Assembly (NCBI GenBank): GCA_039961715.1
Contig: JABRVW010000191.1
Coordinates: 1 to 25,114 of the forward strand
Direction: 5' to 3'
Source: JACQPU01 sp039961715
GTDB taxonomy: Bacteria; Bacteroidota; Ignavibacteria; UBA10030
DNA: 25,114 nucleotides
Position numbers and translations under genes: made by a program. The notes below the pieces were generated by a model. It worked only from the letters and a program-made list of their open reading frames with translations. It was not told where the DNA came from and made no database searches. Positions 7,970 to 15,655 of the stretch are shown here, one piece after another. Position 1 is the stretch's first letter. The number at the start of each line of letters is the position of its first letter.

Positions 7970-8437
7970 TTACAACGTCGACCTCTCAAGATATTGCGAG
8001 TAATCAGTCACCTGCTGTGTGTAACGCTCCGTCATCAGCGGAGACGAAATCAGGAAATCCGCCGTCGATCTGTTGCAGGCGGTTGGAATATTGTAGAGAA
8101 CGGAGATTCTGAGCAGGGCCTTGACGTCGACGTCGTGCGGATGGGGTTGCATGGGATCCCAGAAGAAGATCAGGATGTCGATTTTGCCCTCCGCGATCAT
8201 GGCGCCGAGCTGTTGATCACCACCGAACGGGCCGGATTTGAGCTTCAGAATCGAAGGCGTGATCGGGCTTCCGCGTTCCAGCTTCTTTGCTATCGCGTCC
8301 TCCACGAGACGGCCCGTCGTTCCGGTGCAGACGAGCTTGTGATCCAGAAGCATTTTCCAGTTCCATTCGACCCATTCAATCAGATCCTTCTTCCGGTTGT
8401 CGTGTGCAACCAGGGCAATGTGCTTTGTCATTTCCAT
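7970..8437 (-). CDS. mgsA: Methylglyoxal synthase
   Basis: A 155-residue cytoplasmic enzyme converting dihydroxyacetone phosphate to methylglyoxal and phosphate. It aligns by eye with E. coli MgsA throughout: KHIALVAHD near the start (His12), GTTG at 39-42, SGPFGGDQQ at 68-76 with catalytic Asp74, DILIFFWDP at 87-95, and PHDVDVKALLR at 100-110 with His101. The open frame runs on upstream into the tRNA region, but the family starts just before KHIAL, so the ATG at 8435-8437 (MEMTK) is chosen; the ATG two codons later is also possible. The gene provides a bypass of lower glycolysis under phosphate limitation. It follows tRNA-Arg by 62 nt. Confidence 0.95.
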   Translation of the reverse strand: MEMTKHIALVAHDNRKKDLIEWVEWNWKMLLDHKLVCTGTTGRLVEDAIAKKLERGSPITPSILKLKSGPFGGDQQLGAMIAEGKIDILIFFWDPMQPHPHDVDVKALLRISVLYNIPTACNRSTADFLISSPLMTERYTQQVTDYSQYLERSTL

Positions 8438-8499
8438 CGGTGTGACCCGGCTTCTGTGCTTTCCGTCCGACGGTGCCTGAAGGGACCGGCGGTGCGTTG

Positions 8500-8573
8500 T
8501 GCACCCGGAGGGACTTGAACCCCCAACCCTTTGGTCCGAAGCCAAATGCTCTATCCAATTGAGCTACGGGTGC
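8500..8573 (-). tRNA. tRNA-Arg, anticodon TCG
   Basis: A complete cloverleaf can be drawn on the - strand. The acceptor is GCACCCG/CGGGTGC with discriminator A at 8500. The D stem is GCTC/GAGC. The anticodon stem TTTGG/CCAAA holds loop CTTCGGA, anticodon TCG. The variable loop has five bases, and the T arm has a TTCAAGT loop. CCA is not encoded. The anticodon reads CGA (and possibly other CGN) codons as arginine. Confidence 0.95.
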
Positions 8574-8584
8574 GATGACAGATG

Positions 8585-8613
8585 AAAGTACGCAATCTTC
8601 GGAACTTCATCAA
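8585..8613 (-). promoter_or_regulatory. Weak promoter candidate for tRNA-Arg
   Basis: On the - strand TTGATG (8608-8613) and TACTTT (8585-8590) are separated by 17 nt, and the tRNA 5' end follows 11 nt after the -10. The -10 keeps the key T1, A2 and T6. The -35 is part of an inverted repeat, CTTCAT-CA-ATGAAG (8605-8618). Support is only by eye. Confidence 0.35.
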
Positions 8614-8621
8614 TGAAGAAG

Positions 8622-8654
8622 AAAAAACAACAGGGGAGCGGATGGAAAGACCCC
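8622..8654 (-). terminator. Weak terminator candidate after the cox operon
   Basis: On the - strand, six bases after the stop of the subunit IV gene, GGGG (8651-8654) can pair with CCCC (8633-8636). A T6 run at 8622-8627 follows. The stem is only 4 bp with a long loop, so read-through into tRNA-Arg is possible. Confidence 0.3.
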
Positions 8655-8660
8655 GGAAGC

Positions 8661-8942
8661 CTACACACCCCGTGTGGCGTAGTCGCTGAGGGTCAAAACG
8701 AGAAGGATGACGAGCCAGAAGAAGCTTGCGGAAACGAATACCCACGTGACCCTGGAACTGTACCGAACATGCATGAAGTATAAGACAACCAGAATGGCTT
8801 TGAACGTTGCAATGGCCATTGCCACCACGACGTTGAAAGGCCCGAGGTCGATGTACGCGACCCCCACGGTGAGCAGGAACAACACGAGGAGCGCAAACCC
8901 GACCGCGAAATAGACCCTCCGGGAAACGTGATGGCCGCTCAT
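8661..8942 (-). CDS. ctaF: Cytochrome c oxidase subunit IV (prokaryotic caa3 type)
   Basis: A 93-residue membrane protein with three hydrophobic spans (about 10-30, 36-57 and 66-86). The FNVVVAMAIATFKAILVVLYFMHVRY stretch in the middle is characteristic of the small prokaryotic subunit IV of heme-copper oxidases, with the KA..V..YFMH signature. It has no redox centre and probably stabilises the oxidase. It is the last gene of the act-cox operon, and its ATG overlaps the subunit III stop by 4 nt. Confidence 0.9.
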   Translation of the reverse strand: MSGHHVSRRVYFAVGFALLVLFLLTVGVAYIDLGPFNVVVAMAIATFKAILVVLYFMHVRYSSRVTWVFVSASFFWLVILLVLTLSDYATRGV

Positions 8943-9580
8943 GGGTGCACCTGAATGAGATAGAAGAGGGGATACAGAAAGATCCAGACAATGTCCACAA
9001 AGTGCCAGTAGAGACCGCTGACCTCGATCGGATTGTAGTACTCCGGAGAAAAGCGTCCCTTGCGGGTCAGGATGATCATTGCCGTCATGATTCCGATCCC
9101 CACAATCATGTGCAGGGCGTGAAATCCCGTCATCACAAAATAGAGGATGAAATAGAGTTCGACGTGATCCGGCCCCTCAAGCGCAAAGCGAACGCCCGGA
9201 ATCAGCCCCTCGGCATACTTGTGGGAATACTCAAAACCTTTGATGACGAGGAATGTCGCGCCCAGGGCAATGGTCATCAGCAGATACCGCGTCAAGGCTC
9301 CGTTGTTGCCACGCTGGACGGCGTGGACGCCCAGGGCTACCGTCAGACTGCTCAGGAGCAGGACTGCGGTGTTCACCGCGCCCAGGAGGACGTCCATGTG
9401 CTGACTGCCCGCGACGAATGCATCGTAGTAGAGTGAACGATACACGGCGTAGGCTGCGAACATGCCTCCAAAGAACAGAACCTCTGTCGCCAGAAACGCC
9501 CACATGCCCAGGTTGGATGCCTCCTGCTGCTGGGCAAGGTCGTCGAACTGATGCGCAACGCGTGAATGATTATCCGCCAT
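8939..9580 (-). CDS. ctaE: Cytochrome c oxidase subunit III
   Basis: A 213-residue polytopic membrane protein. It has about five membrane spans, with GMWAFLATEVLFFGGMFAAY (about 25-44) as the opening helix typical of subunit III. The C-terminal YWHFVDIVWIFLYPLFYL, with its WHFVD-VW signature, is also typical. The short form lacks the first two helices of the longest mitochondrial-type proteins, as is common in caa3 and A2-type oxidases. Subunit III holds no metal and supports stability and proton uptake. Its start overlaps the end of coxA by 11 nt. Confidence 0.95.
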   Translation of the reverse strand: MADNHSRVAHQFDDLAQQQEASNLGMWAFLATEVLFFGGMFAAYAVYRSLYYDAFVAGSQHMDVLLGAVNTAVLLLSSLTVALGVHAVQRGNNGALTRYLLMTIALGATFLVIKGFEYSHKYAEGLIPGVRFALEGPDHVELYFILYFVMTGFHALHMIVGIGIMTAMIILTRKGRFSPEYYNPIEVSGLYWHFVDIVWIFLYPLFYLIQVHP

Positions 9581-11189
9581 GGGCAGACTTCTCCTCGTAT
9601 GCGTACGGCTCTTCCGTGACCACCGGCGTCTTGTCGAAGTTGTGGGTCGGGGGCGGCGAAGGCGTCAGCCACTCCAGTCCCACCGCATTCCACGGATTGG
9701 GTCCAGCCGTCCGGGGCTTGCGAAGCGACCAGAGCAGATAAATCATCGGAATGATGTACCCGAGCCCCAGGATCGAGGCGCCGGCCGTCGACAAGACATT
9801 CAGCACCTGGAATTCCTCCGGATAAATATAATACCTCCGCGGCATGCCGAGATACCCGAGGATGAATTGCGGAAAGAAGGTCAGATTGAATCCCACAAAC
9901 AGAATCAGCGCCGAGAACTTTGCCCATCCCTCATGGTACATGCGTCCGGTCATTTTCGGCCACCAATAATGTATCCCTCCCAAATATCCCATGACCGCGC
10001 CGCCGACCATGATGTAATGAAAATGCGCCACGACGAAATAGGTGTCTGTCAGGTGCACGTTCACTGCGAGCGTCGCCAGAAAGAGCCCAGTCAGGCCTCC
10101 GATCGTGAAGAGGCCGATGAATCCGAACGCATAGAGCACCGGTGTCCGAAATTCGATCCGTCCCTTGTGGAGCGTGGCGGTCCAGTTAAAGACCTTGATG
10201 GCAGAGGGAATGGCAACAAAGAAGCTCAGGGCGGAGAATGCCATGCCCGCGTAAACGGATTGGCCGCTCACAAACATGTGGTGTCCCCACACGAGGAATC
10301 CGAGCACCGCGATTGCCATCACAGCAAACGCCATGAACCTGTATCCGAAGATCCTTCGCCGTGCAAAACAGGTTACAAGCTCGCTCACCACGCCCATCGA
10401 CGGAAGGACCATGATATAGACCGCCGGATGGGAGTAGAACCAGAACATATGCTGAAAGAGGATCGGGTCCCCGCCCAGGGCCGGATCGAAGATGCCCACC
10501 CGGAAAATCCGCTCGACGCCAAGCAACGCGAGAGTAATGGCGAGAACCGGGGTGGCAAGGAGAATGATGACGCTCGTTGCGTACTGAGACCAGACGAAGA
10601 GGGGGAGACGAAACCAGGTCAGGCCCGGCGCCCTCATCTTGTGGGTAGTGACGATGAAGTTCAGGCCTGTCAGGATGGAAGAGAATCCCAGGATGAAGAT
10701 TCCCACCACCACGGGAACGACGTTTGTAGTGGAGTATCCCGTGCTGTAGGGGGTATAGAACGTCCATCCCGTATCAATGCCGCCCGTCACCATGGCGTAC
10801 AGCGTGTACGCACCGCCGACCATGTAGAGGTACCAGCTCAGGAGATTGAGTCTGGGAAAGGCCAGGTCGCGGGCTCCGAGCATCATGGGCAGAAGAAAGT
10901 TTCCGAGCACGGCGGGGATGGAGGGCACGAGAAAGAAGAAAATCATCGCGACGCCGTGCATCGTGAACAGCCTGTTGTAAGTCTCAGCCGAGACGAGGTC
11001 GCCCTGGGGAGTCATCAGCTCGAGACGCATCAGCACAGCAAAAAAACCGCCGATGAAGAAGAACAACGTGATCGAAATCAGGTACAGGAGCGCGATTCGC
11101 TTGTGATCCCTGGTGAGGAGCCAGGAGCGAATGCCGTAAGCCGCCGTAATGTAGTTCTTCTGCAGCGCGTCTTCATTCACGGTCTTCAT
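9570..11189 (-). CDS. ctaD: Cytochrome c oxidase subunit I (heme-copper oxidase, A2-type)
   Basis: The catalytic, proton-pumping subunit of a caa3 oxidase (539 residues, 12 or more spans). All metal ligands are present: His78 and His391 for the low-spin heme, His389 for the high-spin heme, and His254, His303 and His304 for CuB. Tyr258, the His-Tyr cross-link partner, is also present. The helix VI motif reads YSHPAVY (252-258) instead of GHPEVY, which defines the A2 subfamily, where Tyr-Ser replaces the D-channel glutamate. The D-channel entrance Asp108 (GARDLAFP) and K-channel Lys332 are kept. A perfect AGGAGG at 11195-11200 precedes the ATG by 5 nt, and the start overlaps the coxB stop (ATGA). 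The heme type (a or other) cannot be read. Confidence 0.97.
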   Translation of the reverse strand: MKTVNEDALQKNYITAAYGIRSWLLTRDHKRIALLYLISITLFFFIGGFFAVLMRLELMTPQGDLVSAETYNRLFTMHGVAMIFFFLVPSIPAVLGNFLLPMMLGARDLAFPRLNLLSWYLYMVGGAYTLYAMVTGGIDTGWTFYTPYSTGYSTTNVVPVVVGIFILGFSSILTGLNFIVTTHKMRAPGLTWFRLPLFVWSQYATSVIILLATPVLAITLALLGVERIFRVGIFDPALGGDPILFQHMFWFYSHPAVYIMVLPSMGVVSELVTCFARRRIFGYRFMAFAVMAIAVLGFLVWGHHMFVSGQSVYAGMAFSALSFFVAIPSAIKVFNWTATLHKGRIEFRTPVLYAFGFIGLFTIGGLTGLFLATLAVNVHLTDTYFVVAHFHYIMVGGAVMGYLGGIHYWWPKMTGRMYHEGWAKFSALILFVGFNLTFFPQFILGYLGMPRRYYIYPEEFQVLNVLSTAGASILGLGYIIPMIYLLWSLRKPRTAGPNPWNAVGLEWLTPSPPPTHNFDKTPVVTEEPYAYEEKSAHGG

Positions 11190-12142
11190 GGATTCCTCCT
11201 TTCACCCGCGATCTGCGGCCCGCCGAGCGACTTGACATACTCGATGATCTGAAACAACTGCTCCTGGCTCATTTGCCCCGCGTAGGTGGGCATGAGCGGC
11301 TTGTACCCCGCGACAAGGGCCGCGCCCGGATTCAGGATCGATTCCCGAATGTAGCGCTCGTCCGCCGTGACGGTTGATCCGTCCGCCAGACGCACCGTGC
11401 TGCCGAAGAGACCGTGGAGCGAAGGGCCGCGCTCCTGGGAGGTTTGCGAATGGCAGGTCACACAGCCGAACTGCCTGAAGAGCTGGTCGCCGCTCGCGGT
11501 CATGGACTCCTCCTGCCTGCTCCCTGCAAGCCAGCGCTCAAACTCTTCCTGCTTCATCACCACGACTCTTCCTTTCATGGATGCGTGAGACGTGCCGCAA
11601 TATTCTGCGCAGAACAAATGATACTCTCCCGGCTTGGTGGCTTCAAACCATGTGGTTGTGTAACGCCCCGGAAGCACATCCTGCTTGATGCGGAAGGCAG
11701 GCACAAAGAAGCTGTGAATCACGTCCTGCGAGGTCATCACGAGTTTGATCGGCACGCCGACAGGCACATGGAGCTCGTTGATCTCCCTGTTCCCCTGGGG
11801 ATGCTGAATCTTCCACATCCACTGCTTCCCGACGACATAGACTTCACGGGCATTCTCAGGCGGGACATGCATGTCGAAATAGAGCTTCGCACCCCAACCA
11901 AAGATTCCCGCGCTGATCACGAGAGGCACGATTGACCAGAGAAGCTCCAGCGGCAGATGCTCCGAAACCGCCCCGGCGCGGCTGGCTTTGGAGTTCTTCC
12001 GGTACCGGATGTTGAAATACACCAGGCCCGCCGTGATGATGCCTCCGAAAACGGAGGCCACGCCGATCAGAATCCAGAAGAGCGCGTCGACTTCCGCGGC
12101 AGTGGATGAAGCGGCTTCAGGCAAAAGGGGGAAGTCCCACAT
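11186..12142 (-). CDS. ctaC: Cytochrome c oxidase subunit II with fused cytochrome c domain (caa3 type)
   Basis: A 318-residue subunit II. Two N-terminal membrane helices (about 19-43 and 65-86) lead to the periplasmic CuA domain, with ligands His143, Cys178, Cys182, His186 and Met189 all present (HSFFVPAF and CAEYCGTSHASM). The aromatic electron-entry patch KQWMWKIQHP lies at 106-115. A C-terminal cytochrome c domain (about 215-310) has CVTCH at 227-231 and likely ligand Met284 (KPLMP). Electrons go from ActE or another c heme through this heme to CuA, then heme a. The open frame runs upstream into SCO1, but the ATG at 12140-12142 in a TGATG junction gives the normal N-terminus. Confidence 0.97.
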   Translation of the reverse strand: MWDFPLLPEAASSTAAEVDALFWILIGVASVFGGIITAGLVYFNIRYRKNSKASRAGAVSEHLPLELLWSIVPLVISAGIFGWGAKLYFDMHVPPENAREVYVVGKQWMWKIQHPQGNREINELHVPVGVPIKLVMTSQDVIHSFFVPAFRIKQDVLPGRYTTTWFEATKPGEYHLFCAEYCGTSHASMKGRVVVMKQEEFERWLAGSRQEESMTASGDQLFRQFGCVTCHSQTSQERGPSLHGLFGSTVRLADGSTVTADERYIRESILNPGAALVAGYKPLMPTYAGQMSQEQLFQIIEYVKSLGGPQIAGERRNP

Positions 12143-12957
12143 CAGTCGTTCTCTCCCTCTTCCTGGCGCCGCCGGGCTTTGCGTTCCCGTCGAAGCATGA
12201 CAAGCATGAAACCCCCAATCGCAACTACCGTGATCACGGCACTGATCTTCAGAACGGTCGAAACAAGGAGGCTGTATTTCCCGGTGGCGGGATCGTATTG
12301 ATAGCACAGAAGGAGCAATTGATCCACGGTCGAACCGATCCTCTCCTGCGACGCCTCCATGACGGCAAACGTCAGATCCCGTGCCGGGTACTCGATGCCG
12401 AAGAAATAGCGTGCAAGCGTTCCCTCGGGCGTGACCACCATGATGGCCGCTGCGTGGGCATAGAAATCCGTTTTTTCATCATACACATAGTGAAATCCCG
12501 CCGCGTCGGCAAGGGCATCAATCGATTGCTTGTCGCCTGTCAGAAAATGCCACCCCGTTTCCGCGCCTTCCCTCCCGTAGGAAAGGAGATACTGTTCCTT
12601 CTTCCCCCGGGCAAGCTCCGGCGTTTCGCTGGGGTCGATGCTGACGGTCAGCACCTCAAACTCCCTTCCCGCCGTGAATTTCAGGGTCTTCAGCGTCGCA
12701 ACCATCCCATTGAGGATCTGCGTGCACAGCATCGGACATTCGTAGTACACGAAAGCGAGAATGACCGGCCGCTTCCCGAAATACTCCCGCAGGGCGACAA
12801 TTTCACCGTTCTCGTTGCGGAAGGACAGGTCCAGAGGAAGCCTCGTGTTGATCTTCTGATCGATGCGGACTTCTTCCACGACCTTGTCGGGCGTCACCTG
12901 CGCACGGACTGCAGATGTTCCAAGCAGCACTCCAAGCATGAGGAGCGTGGTTTTCAC
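12142..12957 (-). CDS. SCO1/SenC family copper chaperone for cytochrome oxidase
   Basis: A 271-residue thioredoxin-fold protein that delivers copper to the CuA site or keeps its cysteines reduced. The metal site is complete: CPMLC at 74-78 and the distal His168. Residues 1-19 form a signal peptide, and a hydrophobic segment (about 234-256) followed by an arginine/lysine-rich tail anchors the C-terminus in the membrane. This C-terminal anchor is a variation on the usual N-terminal one. It starts with GTG in a GTGA overlap with the preceding gene and sits directly before coxB, fitting its role in CuA assembly. Confidence 0.93.
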   Translation of the reverse strand: MKTTLLMLGVLLGTSAVRAQVTPDKVVEEVRIDQKINTRLPLDLSFRNENGEIVALREYFGKRPVILAFVYYECPMLCTQILNGMVATLKTLKFTAGREFEVLTVSIDPSETPELARGKKEQYLLSYGREGAETGWHFLTGDKQSIDALADAAGFHYVYDEKTDFYAHAAAIMVVTPEGTLARYFFGIEYPARDLTFAVMEASQERIGSTVDQLLLLCYQYDPATGKYSLLVSTVLKISAVITVVAIGGFMLVMLRRERKARRRQEEGEND

Positions 12958-13340
12958 TGTTGTTTCTCCCCGGGCCGGACAGGGAAGCCCTGCCGAAGGG
13001 CCCGTTGAATGGCAGTATCAATGGGTACAGCCGCCATCCCGGCGGCGCTGTCGATCCAGAAGTATCCGGTCAGCAGAGAATCCTCCCGTGCTCTGAGCTT
13101 CAGCATGTCCGCGCGCGGATTTGGCTGCAACGCGGGCTGAGGCGGCGTGGTTTCCGGGGCGGCAAAGGTTTCGGGGAATTCTCCCGGTTGAACAGAGGTG
13201 TCCTGGAACACCTCGTAAGCGCCCCAGACAACGATGAGGATCAGGATCATGAGCCCCAGCAATCCAAACCCGGTGGCCATGAGGGGGCGAAAATGCGCGT
13301 CGCGGGTTTCGTACGATGCTCCGTTCTGCTTCGCCTTCAT
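12954..13340 (-). CDS. Small single-span membrane protein of the act-cox operon
   Basis: A 128-residue protein with one membrane span (about 22-44) and a periplasmic tail of proline-rich linker plus a short conserved-looking end. The tail carries NPRADMLKLRAREDSLLTGY, then a W-D-AAGM stretch and P-DTAIQRAL. This pattern (P-AD...LRA-ED..L..Y.W.D...G...IPI..A...L...G-P) resembles short proteins I recall next to SCO1 and oxidase genes in several phyla, but I cannot give it an established name. It overlaps actF and SCO1 by 4 nt each. By context it may help assembly or link Act to the oxidase; this is inference. Confidence 0.75.
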   Translation of the reverse strand: MKAKQNGASYETRDAHFRPLMATGFGLLGLMILILIVVWGAYEVFQDTSVQPGEFPETFAAPETTPPQPALQPNPRADMLKLRAREDSLLTGYFWIDSAAGMAAVPIDTAIQRALRQGFPVRPGEKQQ

Positions 13341-14524
13341 CCGTGCCCTCCATGTTCGTGCCCGCGAAGCTGGCCTCGCTCGAACCTCGGATCGTTCTCC
13401 GCCAGCAATCGCGCACCCTGAAGCTGGCGTACCATCGCGGCGGTCCAGATGCCGCCCAGGGCAAACGGGGCCACCGCATCAGTCCACGAGAAGGAGAATG
13501 TATCCGGCGAAAACGCCGGTTTGACAAGCCAGAAGTAATCCACAAGCCGCATCGCCAGCAAACCTGCCGCAATGAGGGCAAGGGAATCAATGGATTTCTT
13601 CATTCTGCGCACAAGGAGGAGGAGGAACGGCACGAAGAAATGCCCGATCAGAATCACCACGGCAACAATGCTCCATCCGGCCGTCTGACGGTTGACGTAC
13701 CAGAAGTTCTCCTCGGGAAGGTTCCCGGACCAGATGATCAGATACTGCGAGAAGGCGAGGTACGTCCAGAACACCGTCAGCGCCAGAAGAAGATTCCCCA
13801 GGTGATGAGAATGCGTCGGCGTGAGGATGTCGGAGAAGGGTTTGGAGGATTTGAGGAACCAGAGCATGACGATGCCGAACGAAAGCGCGGCATGCCCCTG
13901 TGCAGTGAGGATCATCAGCCCGTAAATGGAGGAAAACCACTCCGGTTCCAGGGACATCAGCCAGTCCACAGAGGCAAACGTTCCCACCAGGACAAAAGCG
14001 ATCATTCCGGGCGCACTGGCAATTTTCATCCGGCGTGTCTGCCCCGTGTCTCCGTTCTGATCCTGTCCTCTTGACCAGCGGGTCAACAAAAACGACAGGA
14101 TGATCCAGAAGGCAAAGTAGATCGCGGTCCGGATGAAGAAGAACGGGATGTTCAGATAGGCGGCTTTCGCGGCAATGTGCCCATGGGCCTCCCCTTCGCC
14201 ATGTCCGGCCCAGGAATAGAGGTGATCCAAGCCGAAGGCGATGGGAAGGAACAGAATCGCCATCACCGGAAGAACCCGTGTGCCTGCTTCAAGAACGCGT
14301 TGGATGACATGTCCCCAGCGGCCGGAGACCAGATGATGGAGGAGAAGGAGGCCAAAGCATCCGAGGGAAAGTCCCGTCCAGTACACGTAGGCGAAAAGAT
14401 ACGATTCGAGGAAATCCCCGAAGGAGAGCGAAGCACCAAGAGCGAGGAGCGCCGCACCGCCCCCGGCGACCAGCCATGCGCGTCGTTGCACACCATTCAG
14501 CCGTTCCATCGTTTGTTGCTCCAT
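13337..14524 (-). CDS. actF: Alternative complex III subunit ActF (quinol-binding-like membrane subunit)
   Basis: A 395-residue polytopic protein with about ten hydrophobic spans, part of alternative complex III (quinol:cytochrome c oxidoreductase). ActF is distantly related to the NrfD-like ActC and is thought to take part in the membrane core. Its identity rests on position after actE and on the FASVDWLMSLEPEWFSSIYG segment (about residues 185-205), followed by a WSGNLPEENFWYVNR segment (about 267-281), which is characteristic of this subunit. The histidine-rich C-terminal tail (HEHGGHG) is a lineage detail. It follows actE with one nt between. Confidence 0.93.
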   Translation of the reverse strand: MEQQTMERLNGVQRRAWLVAGGGAALLALGASLSFGDFLESYLFAYVYWTGLSLGCFGLLLLHHLVSGRWGHVIQRVLEAGTRVLPVMAILFLPIAFGLDHLYSWAGHGEGEAHGHIAAKAAYLNIPFFFIRTAIYFAFWIILSFLLTRWSRGQDQNGDTGQTRRMKIASAPGMIAFVLVGTFASVDWLMSLEPEWFSSIYGLMILTAQGHAALSFGIVMLWFLKSSKPFSDILTPTHSHHLGNLLLALTVFWTYLAFSQYLIIWSGNLPEENFWYVNRQTAGWSIVAVVILIGHFFVPFLLLLVRRMKKSIDSLALIAAGLLAMRLVDYFWLVKPAFSPDTFSFSWTDAVAPFALGGIWTAAMVRQLQGARLLAENDPRFERGQLRGHEHGGHG

Positions 14525-14525
14525 C

Positions 14526-15107
14526 TCAGTGGTTGCTCCGCGTCAGAAGCGCGCGCTCATCCGGGGACAAAGTCCCGACGGGCACGCGCCGGCTCAGCTG
14601 AAGCGCGCGAATATAGGCGATGATAGCCCACCGGTCTTCCGGCTTCACGGAGGCGGCGTAGCTGTACATGCGCCCGAAGCCGTTTGTGATCACGTCAAAA
14701 TAGTACCCCGGCGGCTCCGCCCGAAGCGTATCGTTGTGAAAGGATCGCGGCCGCGGGAACCTCCTCTGAACGATCATTCCATTCCCGTCCCCAAGCCTCC
14801 CGTGGCAGGGTGAACAGAACGTGTTGAACCTGTCCTGTCCTCTCCTGAGAACCTGTTCGGTGACGGGGAAGGGAAAGAGCGCCGAGAATTTCCCCTGAAT
14901 CCTGCCGGTGTACAGCAATTCGTCAGTCCTTGCATGGCCCCGCGCGACCACGCCTTCCGGCAGAGGCCGGGCCGAGGAGCTGTCCGATGAAAACACGTTG
15001 CTCGTCAACGGAGCGTACTTGGGCTGATCGTACATATCAAGATGGCATCCGGAGAGCACAAGGACAAGACCCGAGACGAGGAGGCTATGGATCGACCGTC
15101 GTGACAT
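14526..15107 (-). CDS. actE: Alternative complex III subunit ActE, monoheme cytochrome c lipoprotein
   Basis: A 193-residue periplasmic cytochrome c subunit of alternative complex III. Its lipobox is LVLSGC with lipidated Cys21. The heme site is CSPCH at 98-102 (FCSPCHGRLGDGNG), with Met147 (GRMYSY) as the likely sixth ligand. The P-VTEQVLRRGQDRFNTFC segment before the heme is typical of the family. It passes electrons from the Act core to the oxidase heme c. The start ATG at 15105-15107 lies 23 nt inside the end of actD and gives a proper lipoprotein signal peptide. Confidence 0.94.
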   Translation of the reverse strand: MSRRSIHSLLVSGLVLVLSGCHLDMYDQPKYAPLTSNVFSSDSSSARPLPEGVVARGHARTDELLYTGRIQGKFSALFPFPVTEQVLRRGQDRFNTFCSPCHGRLGDGNGMIVQRRFPRPRSFHNDTLRAEPPGYYFDVITNGFGRMYSYAASVKPEDRWAIIAYIRALQLSRRVPVGTLSPDERALLTRSNH

Positions 15108-15621
15108 GGGTTGGATTCAGGGATTCAAGAAATTTCAAGGTCTTTTTTTCGTCGAACAACGGATCGGTTGCTTCGATGCACAAGAAGAACTTGTCGCGAG
15201 TAACGCGTTCAAATCTCTGAACGTTGAAGACCGGATGGTACGGCCGTGGAAGGCCGTTGCGCATCAACATGCCCACCACGGCGCAGAGTGCCGCCAGAAG
15301 GACCGTGGTTTCGAACGTGATCGGAATGAACGAAGGCCAGCTGTTGAATGGCCGCCCGCCGACGTTCAAGGGATAGCTGATGACCGCAGCGTAGTACTGC
15401 AGGAAGAACCCCGACAGCGCGCCGACAATGCCGCCGACCAGGACAAACAACGGGAGACGGGTGTGGTGGAAACCGATCGCTTCAGCAAGTCCCTCGACGG
15501 GAAACGGAGAATACGCATCCATCTGGCGGTACCCCTTCGCGTACGCCTGCCGGGCTGCCTCGAGGACCTGCTCCGGGCCGGAAAACTCAGCCATCAAACC
15601 GTAAACGCGCGGTTCATGCAT
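15085..15621 (-). CDS. actD: Alternative complex III subunit ActD (DUF3341)
   Basis: A 178-residue membrane protein of the DUF3341 family. It has the N-terminal VYGLMAEF segment, MDAYSPFPVEGL at about 34-45, two membrane spans (about 57-80 and 98-120) and the C-terminal cytoplasmic stretch with LESLNPTHV-TVD. ActD has no cofactor and binds the membrane core beside ActC. The 34-nt gap before it contains four heptamer repeats instead of a clear ribosome-binding site. It overlaps actE by 23 nt. Confidence 0.94.
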   Translation of the reverse strand: MHEPRVYGLMAEFSGPEQVLEAARQAYAKGYRQMDAYSPFPVEGLAEAIGFHHTRLPLFVLVGGIVGALSGFFLQYYAAVISYPLNVGGRPFNSWPSFIPITFETTVLLAALCAVVGMLMRNGLPRPYHPVFNVQRFERVTRDKFFLCIEATDPLFDEKKTLKFLESLNPTHVTTVDP

Positions 15622-15627
15622 AACATT

Positions 15628-15655
15628 GAAAATGGAAAATGGAAAATCGAAAATC
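15628..15655. repeat. Four tandem GAAAAT(G/C) heptamers between actC and actD
   Basis: The + strand reads GAAAATG, GAAAATG, GAAAATC, GAAAATC, filling almost the whole gap between the actC stop (15656-15658) and the actD start (15619-15621). On the coding strand it is a T-rich run, GATTTTC-GATTTTC-CATTTTC-CATTTTC. Copy number of such short tandem repeats often varies between strains; that is general knowledge, not seen here. Confidence 0.9.

Noticed and set aside
9579..11252. 557-residue open frame on the + strand
   Set aside because: It is antisense to coxA. Its product is rich in charged residues with no recognisable domain, whereas the opposite strand encodes a full heme-copper oxidase.
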